64,000 nt of DNA from Alkalinema sp. CACIAM 70d (GCA_002148405.1 MUGG01000155.1:23283-87282), one strand, 5' to 3'; numbered from the stretch's first letter, positions 26,022 to 35,287 are shown. The notes: generated by a model not told the origin, from the letters alone. Translations and numbers: made by a program.

Positions 26022-27326
26022 ATGCCTAATGATTCTCTGTTGAAAACATTTCAAAAGTCCTATCAAAACACGGACTTAACTCCTTTACTTCAGCCTGAGC
26101 AGTTGGTGAAGTTTTGGGTCGAATATGGAAGTACTTCATTAGAAGAGTTAGTTCAACTAGTTGAAGATAATGCATCGCGGGATGCAAAAGTCATTTTTTC
26201 TGGACATCGTGGTTGTGGCAAATCAACATTATTAGCAGAATTTGGAAGAAATCTCAGCGATCGCTATTTCGTAGCATTCTTCTCTATTGCTGAGACAATC
26301 GAAATGTCTGATGTGAACCACATTAATATTTTGTTTGCGATCGCTGTCAATTTGATGTTGAGAGCAGAACAAGAGCAGATTAGCATTCCTGAATCTATCA
26401 AAAATGCGTTCTATAAGTGGTTTGCAAAGCGGACACAAATTGAAGTCGAAACCCCTAAAAGTGCGGAATTATCAGTAGGGTTTGATCTCTTTAAAATTAT
26501 CACTGGGAAGCTAAAGACAGAAGCATCCATCCGAAATGAACTTAAACGGGAGTTTGAGCGGAATATTTCTGAGCTTGTTGCCAAGCTCAATGAGATTGCA
26601 GCAGCTATTCAAGGTGCTAGCAAGAAAGAGGTTTTGGTTATAATTGATGACTTAGATAAGCTTGATCTGGCAGTTGTCAGAAGTATTTTTCAAGAACACA
26701 TCAAAGCTTTATTTTTACCAGGATTTAGTATTGTTTACACGATTCCTATCTCTTCCTTACGAGATATTTCTCTATCTGCAACTTTGCGTACAGAGGCTGA
26801 TGATCAAATTGTGATTATGCCAGTCTCAAAGCTTTTAGCAAAAGGAGAGCGCCGCAAACCAAATCCTACTTACCAAGATGATGCCATTAAAGTTTTGTGT
26901 GAGGTCTTGCACAAACGCATTCCAAAGGAAATTTTAGAATCAGATATCGCACGGCAGATGGTGCTCCATAGTGGAGGCGTTTTACGAGAATTGATGCGGA
27001 TTTCCAATCGATGTTGTCGAATTTGTTTACGGGAAATTCGACGTACTCCTGAGCAGACTAACTTTAAAGTTACTCCTGTTGTATTAGACGAAGCAATCAA
27101 AGATCTACGGCTTGATTTTGAAACTACTTTAGGCAAAATAGATTACGAGATTCTCAAGGAAACCTACGAAAAGTTTTTGCCAGAAGATCCTAAAGAGCAA
27201 GCTTTTCTAGACTTGCTTCATGGTTTAGATGTATTAGAGTACCGCAATAGCGAAGTTTGGTACGATGTTCATCCAATTGTGATGGATTTATTGCAGCGCA
27301 AAGGATTGATCAATGCCAGCAATTAA
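26022..27326 (+). CDS. P-loop ATPase, first gene of a two-gene STAND system
   Basis: A 434-residue AAA/STAND-like ATPase. The Walker A is GHRGCGKST (residues 61-69) and Walker B VLVIIDDLDKL (about residues 204-214). Around residues 215-300 a sensor-like region (IVYTIPISSL) and a helical lid follow. The C-terminal part (VWYDVHPIVMDLLQRKGLI) is a winged-helix-like end. There is no obvious nuclease or toxin domain. Its stop overlaps the start of the next gene by 14 bp, so they are translated together and probably form one complex. Its own role may be oligomerisation or signal transfer to the NB-ARC partner. The family is one I have seen paired with TPR-STAND proteins; that recollection is not checked. 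Confidence 0.75.
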   Translation: MPNDSLLKTFQKSYQNTDLTPLLQPEQLVKFWVEYGSTSLEELVQLVEDNASRDAKVIFSGHRGCGKSTLLAEFGRNLSDRYFVAFFSIAETIEMSDVNHINILFAIAVNLMLRAEQEQISIPESIKNAFYKWFAKRTQIEVETPKSAELSVGFDLFKIITGKLKTEASIRNELKREFERNISELVAKLNEIAAAIQGASKKEVLVIIDDLDKLDLAVVRSIFQEHIKALFLPGFSIVYTIPISSLRDISLSATLRTEADDQIVIMPVSKLLAKGERRKPNPTYQDDAIKVLCEVLHKRIPKEILESDIARQMVLHSGGVLRELMRISNRCCRICLREIRRTPEQTNFKVTPVVLDEAIKDLRLDFETTLGKIDYEILKETYEKFLPEDPKEQAFLDLLHGLDVLEYRNSEVWYDVHPIVMDLLQRKGLINASN

Positions 27327-30300
27327 GTCGCTCAACTTGGGTGAGGACAATGAAAGGGTATATGATGACCTGATTGTGGCAGTAGAAGCCAGTGATGAGG
27401 TACTAAGTTTGTTGCTGGCTGTGTGCGACGAACCCCAGTTGCGGGATGAAATTATTCAACGATATGAGGCGGAACTTCAGCCAAGCATTCGTCCTTACCA
27501 AGTGGCATTATCACGGAAGGAACCGAGTTTACGCGAGGCAATTGCTGAGGTAGCGAAGAATGACTCGTATTTGCAATCAGGTGGTAGAGCTGTGATAACT
27601 GTCACTGGGGCAGATCGTTTGTTGTCTCGCAGATTAGGTGAAGAGCGGTCAGAGAAAGAAATATTTTTTGGTTACTTGCAGTGGACAAGAGAAAGCCTAC
27701 GGGAATATTCCTATCCGATTATTTTATGGTTGACCAATCCACTACTCATAGAACTAAGCCGCAAGGCTCCTGATTTTTGGAGTTGGCGGAAGGATGTATT
27801 TAGGTTTGGCTCAGATGAGATCCACGTTGGACTGGTGAATGGTGATCGGGTAGGTGGCGATAAAACTTCCAGTTCGATGACGCAGATTAACTTAGATCAG
27901 AGCAGAGGATGGCAAGTCAAAATTGATGACGGTACGGCTTATGTTGGGGAAATTCACTTCTCTAATGAGGCAGATTCACTACCTAAGACATTGGTGCTGC
28001 CAGAAACTATTGAAAATGATGCAATTCCACCAGAAGATTTGCAGCGATTAATTAATCAAACTCATCAACAACAAGGAAACGATTCGCTATTAGCAACCTT
28101 GTATTCACAGCTCGGAAGGGCTTATGCAAGTCGGGTGAAAATAGATAAAGTTGAGGCATCACAGGCAACAATCGAACAGGCAATCGAGTGTTTTCAGAAA
28201 GCTACTAGAGTCCAAGAAGCCTTGGGAATAATTGTTGATTTAGCAAAGAATTTATCTTGGCTGGGATATCTCTACGAATTAGAGGGGAACTATGCAGAAG
28301 CAGAACCAATTCTTCAACAAGCATTGACAATTTTGGAGCAGCAGTTGGGTTCCAATCACCCCTCTGTAGCAAATACACTCCACAACTTATCAGTCAGCTA
28401 TGTGCTACAGGGACGCTATGCAGAAGCAACCTCCCTTCTTCAACAGAAATCGTTAAGTATCCCAAATAACCTGCCCTATAGTGGAACCCCTCGATTCATT
28501 GGACGAGAAGCTGAGTTGATACAGTTGCATGAACAGCTTCAGCGCAGTGATCGCATAGCAATTTCTGCTATTGCCGGAATGGGAGGTATTGGAAAGACCG
28601 AATTAGCATTGCAATATGCACTAAAACATTTAGGTGATGGAACTTATTCTGGTGGTATTTGCTGGATAAGAGCGCATCAAGACATAGGGATGCAAATTTT
28701 AGCATTTGCAAGGATTTACCTAGGTTTAGAACCACCAGAAGATCTAGATTTAGTTGCGAAAGTCAGATGGTGCTGGTGGCACTGGCACCAAGGAGAAGTT
28801 TTAGTCATCTTCGATGATGTTACTGACTTCACTTCTATTCAACCTTTCTTGCCACCAACAGATTCACGATTCAACGTGTTGCTAACAACAAGATTGCAGT
28901 TGGGGGCATCAGTGAATCAGGTATTTTTGGACGTATTACCAAGTAGTGCAGCTTTGGAGTTTCTACGCTCTATCGTTGGCAATGAGCGAATTAACTATCA
29001 ATTGGAGGATGCACGAGCATTGTGTGCATGGCTGGGTTATTTACCGCTAGCTTTGGAATTGGCGGCACGGTATTTAGCAAGCAGACCAGATCTTTCAGTG
29101 ACAAGTTTGTTAGATCGGTTACAAAAACAAAAATTGGCAGCAAAAGCCTTAGCACGACCTGAAGTTGGAATGACTGCTAATCTAAGCATAGCAGCGGCAT
29201 TTGAGTTGAGTTGGCACGAGTTAAGTGAGTCGGCACAGCAGTTAGCGGGATGGCTCAGCTTGTTTGCCTTGACACCGATTTCTTGGGAATTAGTAGAAGC
29301 ATGTATATCAGAATCAGGTACACAATCAGATGCAGAAACATTAGAGGATTTGAGGGATGAATTAATTAATCTGAACTTGCTCCGACGAATGAATGAGCAG
29401 ACCTATCAGATACACCCTCTGATTCGAGAGTTCTTCGTAGCTAAGCTAAAACAGATGCCCAAGGAAGTGTCGATGAAGCAGGCTTTTTGCCGAGAAATGG
29501 TAGCAGTAGCAAAACAAATTCCTTCAATTCCTACTCGCCAATTAATTCAGACAATTGCTCCTGTCATTCCTCATATTGCCGAAGCAGCTACAACTCTGGA
29601 AGCTTGGCTGACAGATGATGATTTGATTATTCCTTACATTGGGATTTCTCGTTTTTATCAGGGACAAGCAGCCTATGAGCAGGCATTACCTTGGCTGGAA
29701 CAATGTCTTCACATAGCAGAAACTCGATTAGGTTCTGATCATCCCGATATTGCAACTAGCTTAAATAATCTTGCCTATCTTTATCAATTACAGGGACGCT
29801 ACAGCGAGGCGGAACCTCTATATGTGAGATCGCTCCAAATCCGAGAAGATCAATTGGGTACAGACCATCCCAGTACTGCACAAAGCCTGAATAATTTGGC
29901 AGAATTGTATCGTGCTATGGGGCGCTACAGCGAAGCAGAACCTTTATATGTGAGATCGCTCCAAATCCGGGAAGCGCAATTAGGTGCAGACCATCCTGAC
30001 GTGGCAACTAGCTTAACTAATTTAGCAGAACTCTATAGATTGCAAGGGCGGTATGCTGAAGCGGAACCCTTGTACATGAGATCTCTTTATATCAGTGAGC
30101 AGCAGTTGGGCAGCGATCATCCTCTGACTGCTACTATCCTCAATAATTTGGCAGCACTTTATTATGAACAGGGAAGCTATAGCGGAGCAGAACCTTTGTA
30201 TCTACGATCGCTAGCAGTTCGAGAACAGCAGTTAGGTGCAGATCATCCTGATGTAGCAAATAGTTTGAATAATCTTGCCTATCTTTATCAGGTTCAGGGG

Positions 30301-30873
30301 CGTTATGGCGAAGCGGAGCCATTGTTGTTACGAGCACTTCAGATTTATGAAACCTCTTTAGGAAGCGACCACCCTAGTACCGCTGATAGCCTGAATAACT
30401 TGGCAGAGTTGTATCTTGCAATGGGACGCTATAGTGAAGCGGAGCCATTGTTGTTACGAGCACTTCAGATTTATGAAACCTCTTTAGGAAGCGACCACCC
30501 TAGTACCGCTGATAGCCTGAATAACTTGGCAGAGTTGTATCTTGCAATGGGACGCTATGGTGAAGCGGAGCCATTGTTGCTAAGGTCTCTAATGATTAGG
30601 GAACAGCAGCTAGGCACAGATCATCCAGCTACAGCAATGAGTCTAAATAGTTTGGCAGATCTCTACTATCACCAAAACCGACTGGTGGAGGCAGAAGCTT
30701 TGCTCATAAGAGCATTGGCAATTCGTGAACGAGTTTTGGGGAGAAACCATCCGGATACCTTGAATGCTCAGAAACTCCTAACGCGTTTGCGCCAAGTAAT
30801 GGATACAAAATTAGAACCTGATAACACAGATGAATTAGCAGCGCCTAGAACTGATATACCAAAATCGACGTAG
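27313..30873 (+). CDS. NB-ARC/TPR STAND protein, second gene of a two-gene system
   Basis: A 1186-residue NLR-like protein. Residues 1-230 are an N-terminal module with the signature IILWLTNPLLIELSRKAPDF followed by WSWR, which resembles an NTPase-like region without its own P-loop. TPR helices follow (about 250-390). The NB-ARC NTPase has P-loop GMGGIGKTE (residues 422-430), VLVIFDDV and the YLPLALEL motif. A winged-helix and linker part leads to a C-terminal array of TPR_12-type repeats (about 780-1150). Each 42-residue unit has the pattern GRYSEAEPLYVRSLQIRE, with spacer L...HP. The gene overlaps the upstream ATPase by 14 bp. No effector domain is visible, so the partner or the N-terminal module may supply it. 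Confidence 0.82.
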   Translation: MPAIKSLNLGEDNERVYDDLIVAVEASDEVLSLLLAVCDEPQLRDEIIQRYEAELQPSIRPYQVALSRKEPSLREAIAEVAKNDSYLQSGGRAVITVTGADRLLSRRLGEERSEKEIFFGYLQWTRESLREYSYPIILWLTNPLLIELSRKAPDFWSWRKDVFRFGSDEIHVGLVNGDRVGGDKTSSSMTQINLDQSRGWQVKIDDGTAYVGEIHFSNEADSLPKTLVLPETIENDAIPPEDLQRLINQTHQQQGNDSLLATLYSQLGRAYASRVKIDKVEASQATIEQAIECFQKATRVQEALGIIVDLAKNLSWLGYLYELEGNYAEAEPILQQALTILEQQLGSNHPSVANTLHNLSVSYVLQGRYAEATSLLQQKSLSIPNNLPYSGTPRFIGREAELIQLHEQLQRSDRIAISAIAGMGGIGKTELALQYALKHLGDGTYSGGICWIRAHQDIGMQILAFARIYLGLEPPEDLDLVAKVRWCWWHWHQGEVLVIFDDVTDFTSIQPFLPPTDSRFNVLLTTRLQLGASVNQVFLDVLPSSAALEFLRSIVGNERINYQLEDARALCAWLGYLPLALELAARYLASRPDLSVTSLLDRLQKQKLAAKALARPEVGMTANLSIAAAFELSWHELSESAQQLAGWLSLFALTPISWELVEACISESGTQSDAETLEDLRDELINLNLLRRMNEQTYQIHPLIREFFVAKLKQMPKEVSMKQAFCREMVAVAKQIPSIPTRQLIQTIAPVIPHIAEAATTLEAWLTDDDLIIPYIGISRFYQGQAAYEQALPWLEQCLHIAETRLGSDHPDIATSLNNLAYLYQLQGRYSEAEPLYVRSLQIREDQLGTDHPSTAQSLNNLAELYRAMGRYSEAEPLYVRSLQIREAQLGADHPDVATSLTNLAELYRLQGRYAEAEPLYMRSLYISEQQLGSDHPLTATILNNLAALYYEQGSYSGAEPLYLRSLAVREQQLGADHPDVANSLNNLAYLYQVQGRYGEAEPLLLRALQIYETSLGSDHPSTADSLNNLAELYLAMGRYSEAEPLLLRALQIYETSLGSDHPSTADSLNNLAELYLAMGRYGEAEPLLLRSLMIREQQLGTDHPATAMSLNSLADLYYHQNRLVEAEALLIRALAIRERVLGRNHPDTLNAQKLLTRLRQVMDTKLEPDNTDELAAPRTDIPKST
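30310..30561 (+). repeat. 126-bp tandem duplication in the TPR array (one mismatch)
   Basis: Bases 30310-30435 and 30436-30561 are direct copies that differ only near the end (AGT versus GGT). Each encodes one complete 42-residue TPR unit starting EAEPLLLRALQIYETSLGSD. Other TPR units of the gene are only moderately similar at DNA level, so this is a very recent duplication. Confidence 0.92.
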
Positions 30874-30974
30874 TATAACGCGCTGGAGCGGACGAATAGA
30901 TAAATCTTGATTGTGATGCCAAAGTTACCTGCCGCCGTTCAGCTAAGCTTTAGGTAGGTAAGTGAGTAGGTGGG

Positions 30975-31526
30975 TTAAGCGCAGCCTTCGACGTATTCTA
31001 CTTCTGGGAGTTTGCCCGATCGGAAACGGGTGACTTTTTGGCCGTCGGTTTCAAAGACGACGCGGAAGTTGCGATCGGCTTTATCCTTAGGGACGAAGAC
31101 TAGGTAATGACCTTTGGGATCATATTCGTGCTGCTGTACCTGGATTTGCTTGCCGTAGAGCTGTTTGATCCGGGCTTCACTGTCGCCAATTTTTGCGCCG
31201 CGAAAGGTTGTGATTTTGCGGTTGCTCCACACGTCAATGCGGGCAATTCTGCCATCCACCACCATAAACCCGACGCCAGGGAGCCCTTGAGGTTGGCTGT
31301 AGAGGCAGGTTGTCCCTGCAGGGCCTTCTTTATCGGTGTTGAATTTCCGTCCGGCGGCTTTTTCAGCTTGTGGGACGGTCATTCCGACCAGTACCGGGCC
31401 GAGGCCGTTGGTGCCCACTTGTGAGGCTTCGGTCAGTTTAGGGGATTGTTTAGAGGGCTGTGCGATCGCGCCACCCAGAGGTAGCAGACTTAGAGCGACG
31501 ATCGTTCCCACGAAAGCCTGACGCAT
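30975..31526 (-). CDS. Exported protein, uncharacterised
   Basis: I do not recognise a named family. The ATG at 31526 gives a signal peptide, MRQAFVGTIVALSLLPLGGA followed by an IAQ end. The mature part has a repeated pattern of a conserved-looking fold: LGPVLVGMTVPQAEKAAGRK, then KIGDSEARIKQLYGKQIQV. Both halves have a GM/GD...L...YG element, so it may contain two copies of one small domain. Two Cys residues (in TCLYSQ and at the end, EGCA) could form a disulphide. It is probably periplasmic. It is convergent with the STAND operon. Confidence 0.6.
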   Translation of the reverse strand: MRQAFVGTIVALSLLPLGGAIAQPSKQSPKLTEASQVGTNGLGPVLVGMTVPQAEKAAGRKFNTDKEGPAGTTCLYSQPQGLPGVGFMVVDGRIARIDVWSNRKITTFRGAKIGDSEARIKQLYGKQIQVQQHEYDPKGHYLVFVPKDKADRNFRVVFETDGQKVTRFRSGKLPEVEYVEGCA

Positions 31527-31762
31527 AGAATGACTCCCAGAAATTTGTAGGGGCAACTTGCAGATGATTGCTGCCCTTCTGGATCTACAGCGGTTGCCTG
31601 AGAAATCCCTGGGAACCTGGCAGAGACTTAATATTTGCTTATGCCATTGTTCAGAAACGAAAACATAAGGACTGTCTATGATTCGTTCCTATTCGCGATA
31701 TATTGATCTATTGCAGGTCAAGCTGTACCTTGCAATCTATCGTTGCGCGGGAGCGTCGTCTC

Positions 31763-32074
31763 ATGGCAATGGCCGTTGGAATGATTGAAACTGTGGGCTA
31801 TCCGGCTGTCTTGGCAGCGTCGGATGCCATGCTGAAGGCGGGTCGAGTGGCGTTGGTCAACTACGAAAGCTGTGCCAGCGGTCGCTATATGGTCTCGATT
31901 CGTGGCCCCATTTCTGAGGTGCGATCGGCGATCGAGGCGGGGCTGGAAACGGTGGAGAAGATGCCCGGTGATGCGGAAGTGGTAACCCACGTAATCATCC
32001 CCAATCCCCCGGATAATATTGAAGCGGTGTTGCCGATTTTCTATACGGCTGCTGCTGAACCTTTCCGCATCTAG
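31763..32074 (+). CDS. ccmK3: Carboxysome shell protein, CcmK3-like
   Basis: A single BMC-domain (bacterial microcompartment) shell protein of 103 residues. It begins MAMAVGMIETVGYPAVLAAS and continues DAMLKAGRVALVNYE. In the C-terminal half it has VVTHVIIPNPPDNIEAVLP, which matches CcmK3 (IVPNPPENVLAVLP) better than CcmK1/2/4. The pore-loop stretch ESCASGRY differs from the RAGSARF of CcmK4, as expected for CcmK3. The ATG at 31763 is used; the longer open frame has no good start. CcmK3 is known to assemble with CcmK4 in carboxysome shells. It is 69 bp before the next ccmK gene on the same strand. Confidence 0.85.
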   Translation: MAMAVGMIETVGYPAVLAASDAMLKAGRVALVNYESCASGRYMVSIRGPISEVRSAIEAGLETVEKMPGDAEVVTHVIIPNPPDNIEAVLPIFYTAAAEPFRI

Positions 32075-32143
32075 GTCTACGGATTTTGGACGCGGGAGTT
32101 GAACTGGAACGCTGAATTGGAAGGATTTTTTTAGGAGTTGGTT

Positions 32144-32500
32144 ATGCCACAGGCCGTTGGATCACTGGAGACGAAGGGGTTCCCCGCTATTCTCGCTGCG
32201 GCGGATGCGATGATTAAGGCGGGTCGGGTGACGTTGGTGAGCTATGTCAAGGCGGGAAGTGCCCGGTTTGCGGTGAATATTCGGGGCGATGTGTCGGAAG
32301 TGAAGCGGGCTATGGAAGCGGGCATTGCTGCGGTTGAGACGACCCCTGGCGGCGTGTTGGAAACCTGGGTGATTATTCCCCGGCCCCACGAAAACGTAGA
32401 AGCGGTGATGGATATTGAGTACACCGAGGCGGTGGAAGAGTTCCGGCAGGCGGTGAATGGCTACAGTCTGATTCGGCAGAGTCAGCAGCAATCGTCCTAA
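32144..32500 (+). CDS. ccmK4: Carboxysome shell protein, CcmK4-like (first copy)
   Basis: A 118-residue BMC-domain protein. It begins MPQAVGSLETKGFPAILAAA and continues DAMIKAGRVTLVSYVKAGSA. The pore-loop KAGSARFAV and VIIPRPHENVEAVMD match CcmK4. An AGGAG ribosome site lies 6 bp before the ATG; an earlier TTG is less likely. A C-terminal extension (QAVNGYSLIRQSQQQ) goes beyond the usual end of CcmK4. It lies between ccmK3 and a second CcmK4 gene, with 69- and 23-bp gaps, so the three are one operon. Confidence 0.88.
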   Translation: MPQAVGSLETKGFPAILAAADAMIKAGRVTLVSYVKAGSARFAVNIRGDVSEVKRAMEAGIAAVETTPGGVLETWVIIPRPHENVEAVMDIEYTEAVEEFRQAVNGYSLIRQSQQQSS

Positions 32501-32523
32501 GCTGGGCTGGAGTTAAAGCAATC

Positions 32524-32859
32524 ATGAGCCAAAAAGCTGTTGGGTCTTTAGAGACGATCGGGTGGCCGGGGGTTCTGGCGGCGTCCGATGCGATGGTAAA
32601 GGCGGGCCGGGTGACGCTGGTGAGCTATGTCCGGGCTGGGAGTGCGCGGTTTACGATTAACATCCGTGGGGACGTGTCGGAGGTGGCACGGGCCATGGAA
32701 GCGGGAGTCGAAGCAGCGCAAAATACGCCGGGTGCCCATTTGGTGACCTGGGTCGTGATTCCGCGTCCCCATGAGAATGTGGAGGCGGTGCTGAGTATTA
32801 AGTACAACGATAAGGTTGAAGGTTTCCGGCGCAATGTGGAGGGGTTTGGCACGTTTTAG
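32524..32859 (+). CDS. ccmK4: Carboxysome shell protein, CcmK4-like (second copy)
   Basis: A 111-residue BMC-domain protein very similar to the preceding one. It begins MSQKAVGSLETIGWPGVLAA and continues SDAMVKAGRVTLVSYVRAGS. The pore loop is RAGSARFTI and the C-terminal motif VVIPRPHENVEAVLS. It differs from its neighbour at its two ends, so the copies have diverged and could form mixed hexamers. It closes the three-gene ccmK operon. No carboxysome core genes (ccmL, ccmM, ccmN, rbc) are in the window, so this is a satellite ccmK locus. Confidence 0.87.
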   Translation: MSQKAVGSLETIGWPGVLAASDAMVKAGRVTLVSYVRAGSARFTINIRGDVSEVARAMEAGVEAAQNTPGAHLVTWVVIPRPHENVEAVLSIKYNDKVEGFRRNVEGFGTF

Positions 32860-33124
32860 GCTGGCCGATCGCTTGCAATGTATGGGTAAGGCCGTGTAAG
32901 GGAGAATTTGAGAATGGTTTTGAGATTCTCGTATTTTCTTCCAATTCAGGTTCCCTGTTTCTTGGCGAAGATTGTCGCGGAGAGATGGGGGATTTGTTTT
33001 TTGGAGTCGATCGCCCTCACTAATGGCTAGAAATTCTGGTTTACCAGCCATGTTGACGATAGCTATTTTAACAACAGCAATTGTGACGACAAGTATACAA
33101 GATTCGCATAAACTCTGCGTGTTA

Positions 33125-33799
33125 TCAATTAAAAATATCTAGGTTAGATGATTGAATGATTGATTCAGGGAGGTATTGCAAATCTTCAGGCCGATCGATG
33201 TCATTCAGTGTAGGTAATTGTTCGATTTTAAATCGGAATTGACTGGAAATTTTTAGTGTCTGAGTTAAAACTCCGCTAGTACTCCATTGAATATTCTGAA
33301 ATAAGTTAGAGAATCTATCCTGAATTCTTCGATGAACACCAATGAGGTAATACCCTCCATCACTAGCTGGGCCAATCACAATATCGGCGGTTGATAGTTT
33401 AGAAAAGCTATCTAACAATAAGTTGGGTGTGATAGCGGGGCAATCTGTGCCAATCAGGACAATGGCTGAGGACTCTTGGGCAAAACCATCAGAGATCGAT
33501 CGAGCCATGCGATCGCCCAAATCCCCTTCTCCTTGGGGGACATAACGATATTCTGTCCCTAACCAATCTGCCATTGCTTGTCGATCGGCCCCCGCAAACC
33601 GAATTTCTAGATCGATATCAATGTTCTTCCTAATCTGGAGAAATCCTTGGGTTTGAGCGATCGTGTGTTCTGCCAAGCGTTGATGCAACGTTGCGGCTCC
33701 CTCTGCCCCTAGGGCAGGAATTAAGCGGGTTTTTACTGTGCCTGCTGTCGGATACTTTGTAAATATGACTAAACGTCCCTGTTGGTTTTCCAAGTTCAT
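33125..33799 (-). CDS. DUF2064 / TIGR04282-type glycosyltransferase
   Basis: A GT-A-fold protein of 224 residues. Conserved parts are RLVIFTKYPTAGTVKTRLIP (the nucleotide-binding start), VLIGTDCPAITPNLL and IGPASDGGYYLIGVH. NDIDRPEDLQYLPE, near the end, is a family hallmark. These are typical of the DUF2064 proteins that include arsenosugar-pathway and similar glycosyltransferases. The ATG at 33799 is used; an upstream TTG is possible. The substrate is unknown. Neighbour genes on the other strand are unrelated. Confidence 0.85.
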   Translation of the reverse strand: MNLENQQGRLVIFTKYPTAGTVKTRLIPALGAEGAATLHQRLAEHTIAQTQGFLQIRKNIDIDLEIRFAGADRQAMADWLGTEYRYVPQGEGDLGDRMARSISDGFAQESSAIVLIGTDCPAITPNLLLDSFSKLSTADIVIGPASDGGYYLIGVHRRIQDRFSNLFQNIQWSTSGVLTQTLKISSQFRFKIEQLPTLNDIDRPEDLQYLPESIIQSSNLDIFN

Positions 33800-33959
33800 T
33801 TCCTCCGCCAATGTACAGCTAGCTGATCTGTCGATCGAGCTATCATAGCTGTATCATAAATCTTAATCATCTGTGATCGTTGAACTATCTATTAACTATT
33901 ATCTCTAGCGTTTGCTAGAATGATTTTCTTCAGGATTATTGATTGATAGTTGTCTCCCC

Positions 33960-34577
33960 ATGCCCCTAGTCTCTCTTTCCGCCTTCCTAGAAGCGGCCCG
34001 ATCGGGCCAACATCTGATCAGCTTTCCTACGGACACTGTTCCCGCCCTCGCTGCTCAACCTGAAGCGGCTTCTTTGATCTACCAAGCTAAGGAACGTAGT
34101 TTTGACAAACCTTTGATTCTGATGGCAGGTGATATTGATGATCTCTGGCCCTATGTGCAAGGCTCCGAGGCCGATCTCGCTACCTGGCAGCAAACCATGG
34201 AACGCTACTTCCCCGGTGCCCTTACCCTGGTGCTACCCGCCAGCGATCGTGTGCCTGCGCAGATGAATCCCCGCAGCCCTGGCACGATCGGGGTTCGGGT
34301 GCCCGATAATGCAGTCGCTCGCTCGATTCTGCGTCAAACTGGCCCCCTGGCGACTACCAGCGTGAATAAATCTGGTCAACCTGCGCTGCTGGATCTGGCG
34401 ACGATCGCCCAGGAATTCCCGGAAGTTTTCCTGCCTTCTCCAGAAGCCCTCGCTGAACTGCAAGCGACCCCTGCTGACTTGGCGGCCTCTGGCATCCCCT
34501 CTACGGTCATCCGCTGGACAGGTGCCACTTGGGAAGTCCTGCGCCAAGGCGCGATCGTCCTGCCGACCCAGCCCTAG
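33960..34577 (+). CDS. tsaC: L-threonylcarbamoyladenylate synthase (Sua5/YciO/YrdC family)
   Basis: TsaC makes threonylcarbamoyl-AMP for the t6A37 modification of tRNA. The YrdC fold shows the entry motif GQHLISFPTDTVPALAAQPE, then AKERSFDKPLILM (the KxR..KP signature) and ERYFPGALTLVLP. The segment GTIGVRVPDNAVARSIL and the nearby SVNKSG loop complete it. The start is the ATG at 33960. There is no C-terminal Sua5 extension, so it is the short YrdC/TsaC form. It is about 100 bp before clpP on the same strand. Confidence 0.88.
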   Translation: MPLVSLSAFLEAARSGQHLISFPTDTVPALAAQPEAASLIYQAKERSFDKPLILMAGDIDDLWPYVQGSEADLATWQQTMERYFPGALTLVLPASDRVPAQMNPRSPGTIGVRVPDNAVARSILRQTGPLATTSVNKSGQPALLDLATIAQEFPEVFLPSPEALAELQATPADLAASGIPSTVIRWTGATWEVLRQGAIVLPTQP

Positions 34578-34681
34578 TCCTCTATTTCCAGTAGGATCGG
34601 GAATCCCGCATTCCTCTATGCCCCCAAATTCCCCTCCCTCGCTACAATAGAGAACAGTTCAACGATCGCGAGAGAGACGCT

Positions 34682-35287
34682 ATGATTCCAACCGTAATTG
34701 AACAATCCGGTCGCGGGGAACGCGCCTTTGATATTTACTCGCGTCTGTTGCGCGAACGTATTGTCTTTCTGGGTTCTGCTGTGGATGCGGAAGTTGCTAA
34801 CCTGATTGTGGCGCAACTGCTGTTTCTGGAGTCTGAGGATCCTGAAAAAGATATCTACCTCTACATCAACTCCCCCGGTGGTTCTGTGTCCGCAGGCATG
34901 GGTATTTACGACACCATGAAGCAACTGCGCCCGGATGTTTGCACCATCTGCGTTGGCTTTGCGGCCAGTATGGGCGCTTTCCTGCTCAGTGCAGGAACCC
35001 CTGGGAAGCGCATGAGCTTGCCCCACTCGCGGATCATGATTCACCAACCCCTCGGCGGTGCCCAAGGTCAGGCTACGGATATTGAAATCCAGGCTAAGGA
35101 AATCCTTTACATTAAGTCCCGCCTCAATGAACTCTTGGCGGGGCACACTGGACAGCCCCTTTCCAAAATTCAAGAGGACACGGAGCGCGACTTCTTTATG
35201 TCTGCTGAAGAGGCGAAGGAGTATGGACTCATTGACCAAGTGATTCGTCGGCAACCTTCGGCTTCTCAACCCACCTTAGTTCAGTAA
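34682..35287 (+). CDS. clpP: ATP-dependent Clp protease proteolytic subunit
   Basis: ClpP forms the proteolytic barrel used with ClpC/ClpX. The catalytic Ser is in GFAASMGAFLL, the His in PHSRIMIHQPLGG and the Asp in EDTERDFFMSA, so the triad is intact and this is a true ClpP, not the inactive ClpR. The 201-residue length is typical. Cyanobacteria carry several ClpP/ClpR genes; I cannot say which paralogue this is. It starts 105 bp after tsaC. Confidence 0.95.
   Translation: MIPTVIEQSGRGERAFDIYSRLLRERIVFLGSAVDAEVANLIVAQLLFLESEDPEKDIYLYINSPGGSVSAGMGIYDTMKQLRPDVCTICVGFAASMGAFLLSAGTPGKRMSLPHSRIMIHQPLGGAQGQATDIEIQAKEILYIKSRLNELLAGHTGQPLSKIQEDTERDFFMSAEEAKEYGLIDQVIRRQPSASQPTLVQ

Noticed and set aside
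34616..35269. Minus-strand 217-aa ORF over clpP
   Set aside because: Fully antisense to a clear clpP with intact triad.
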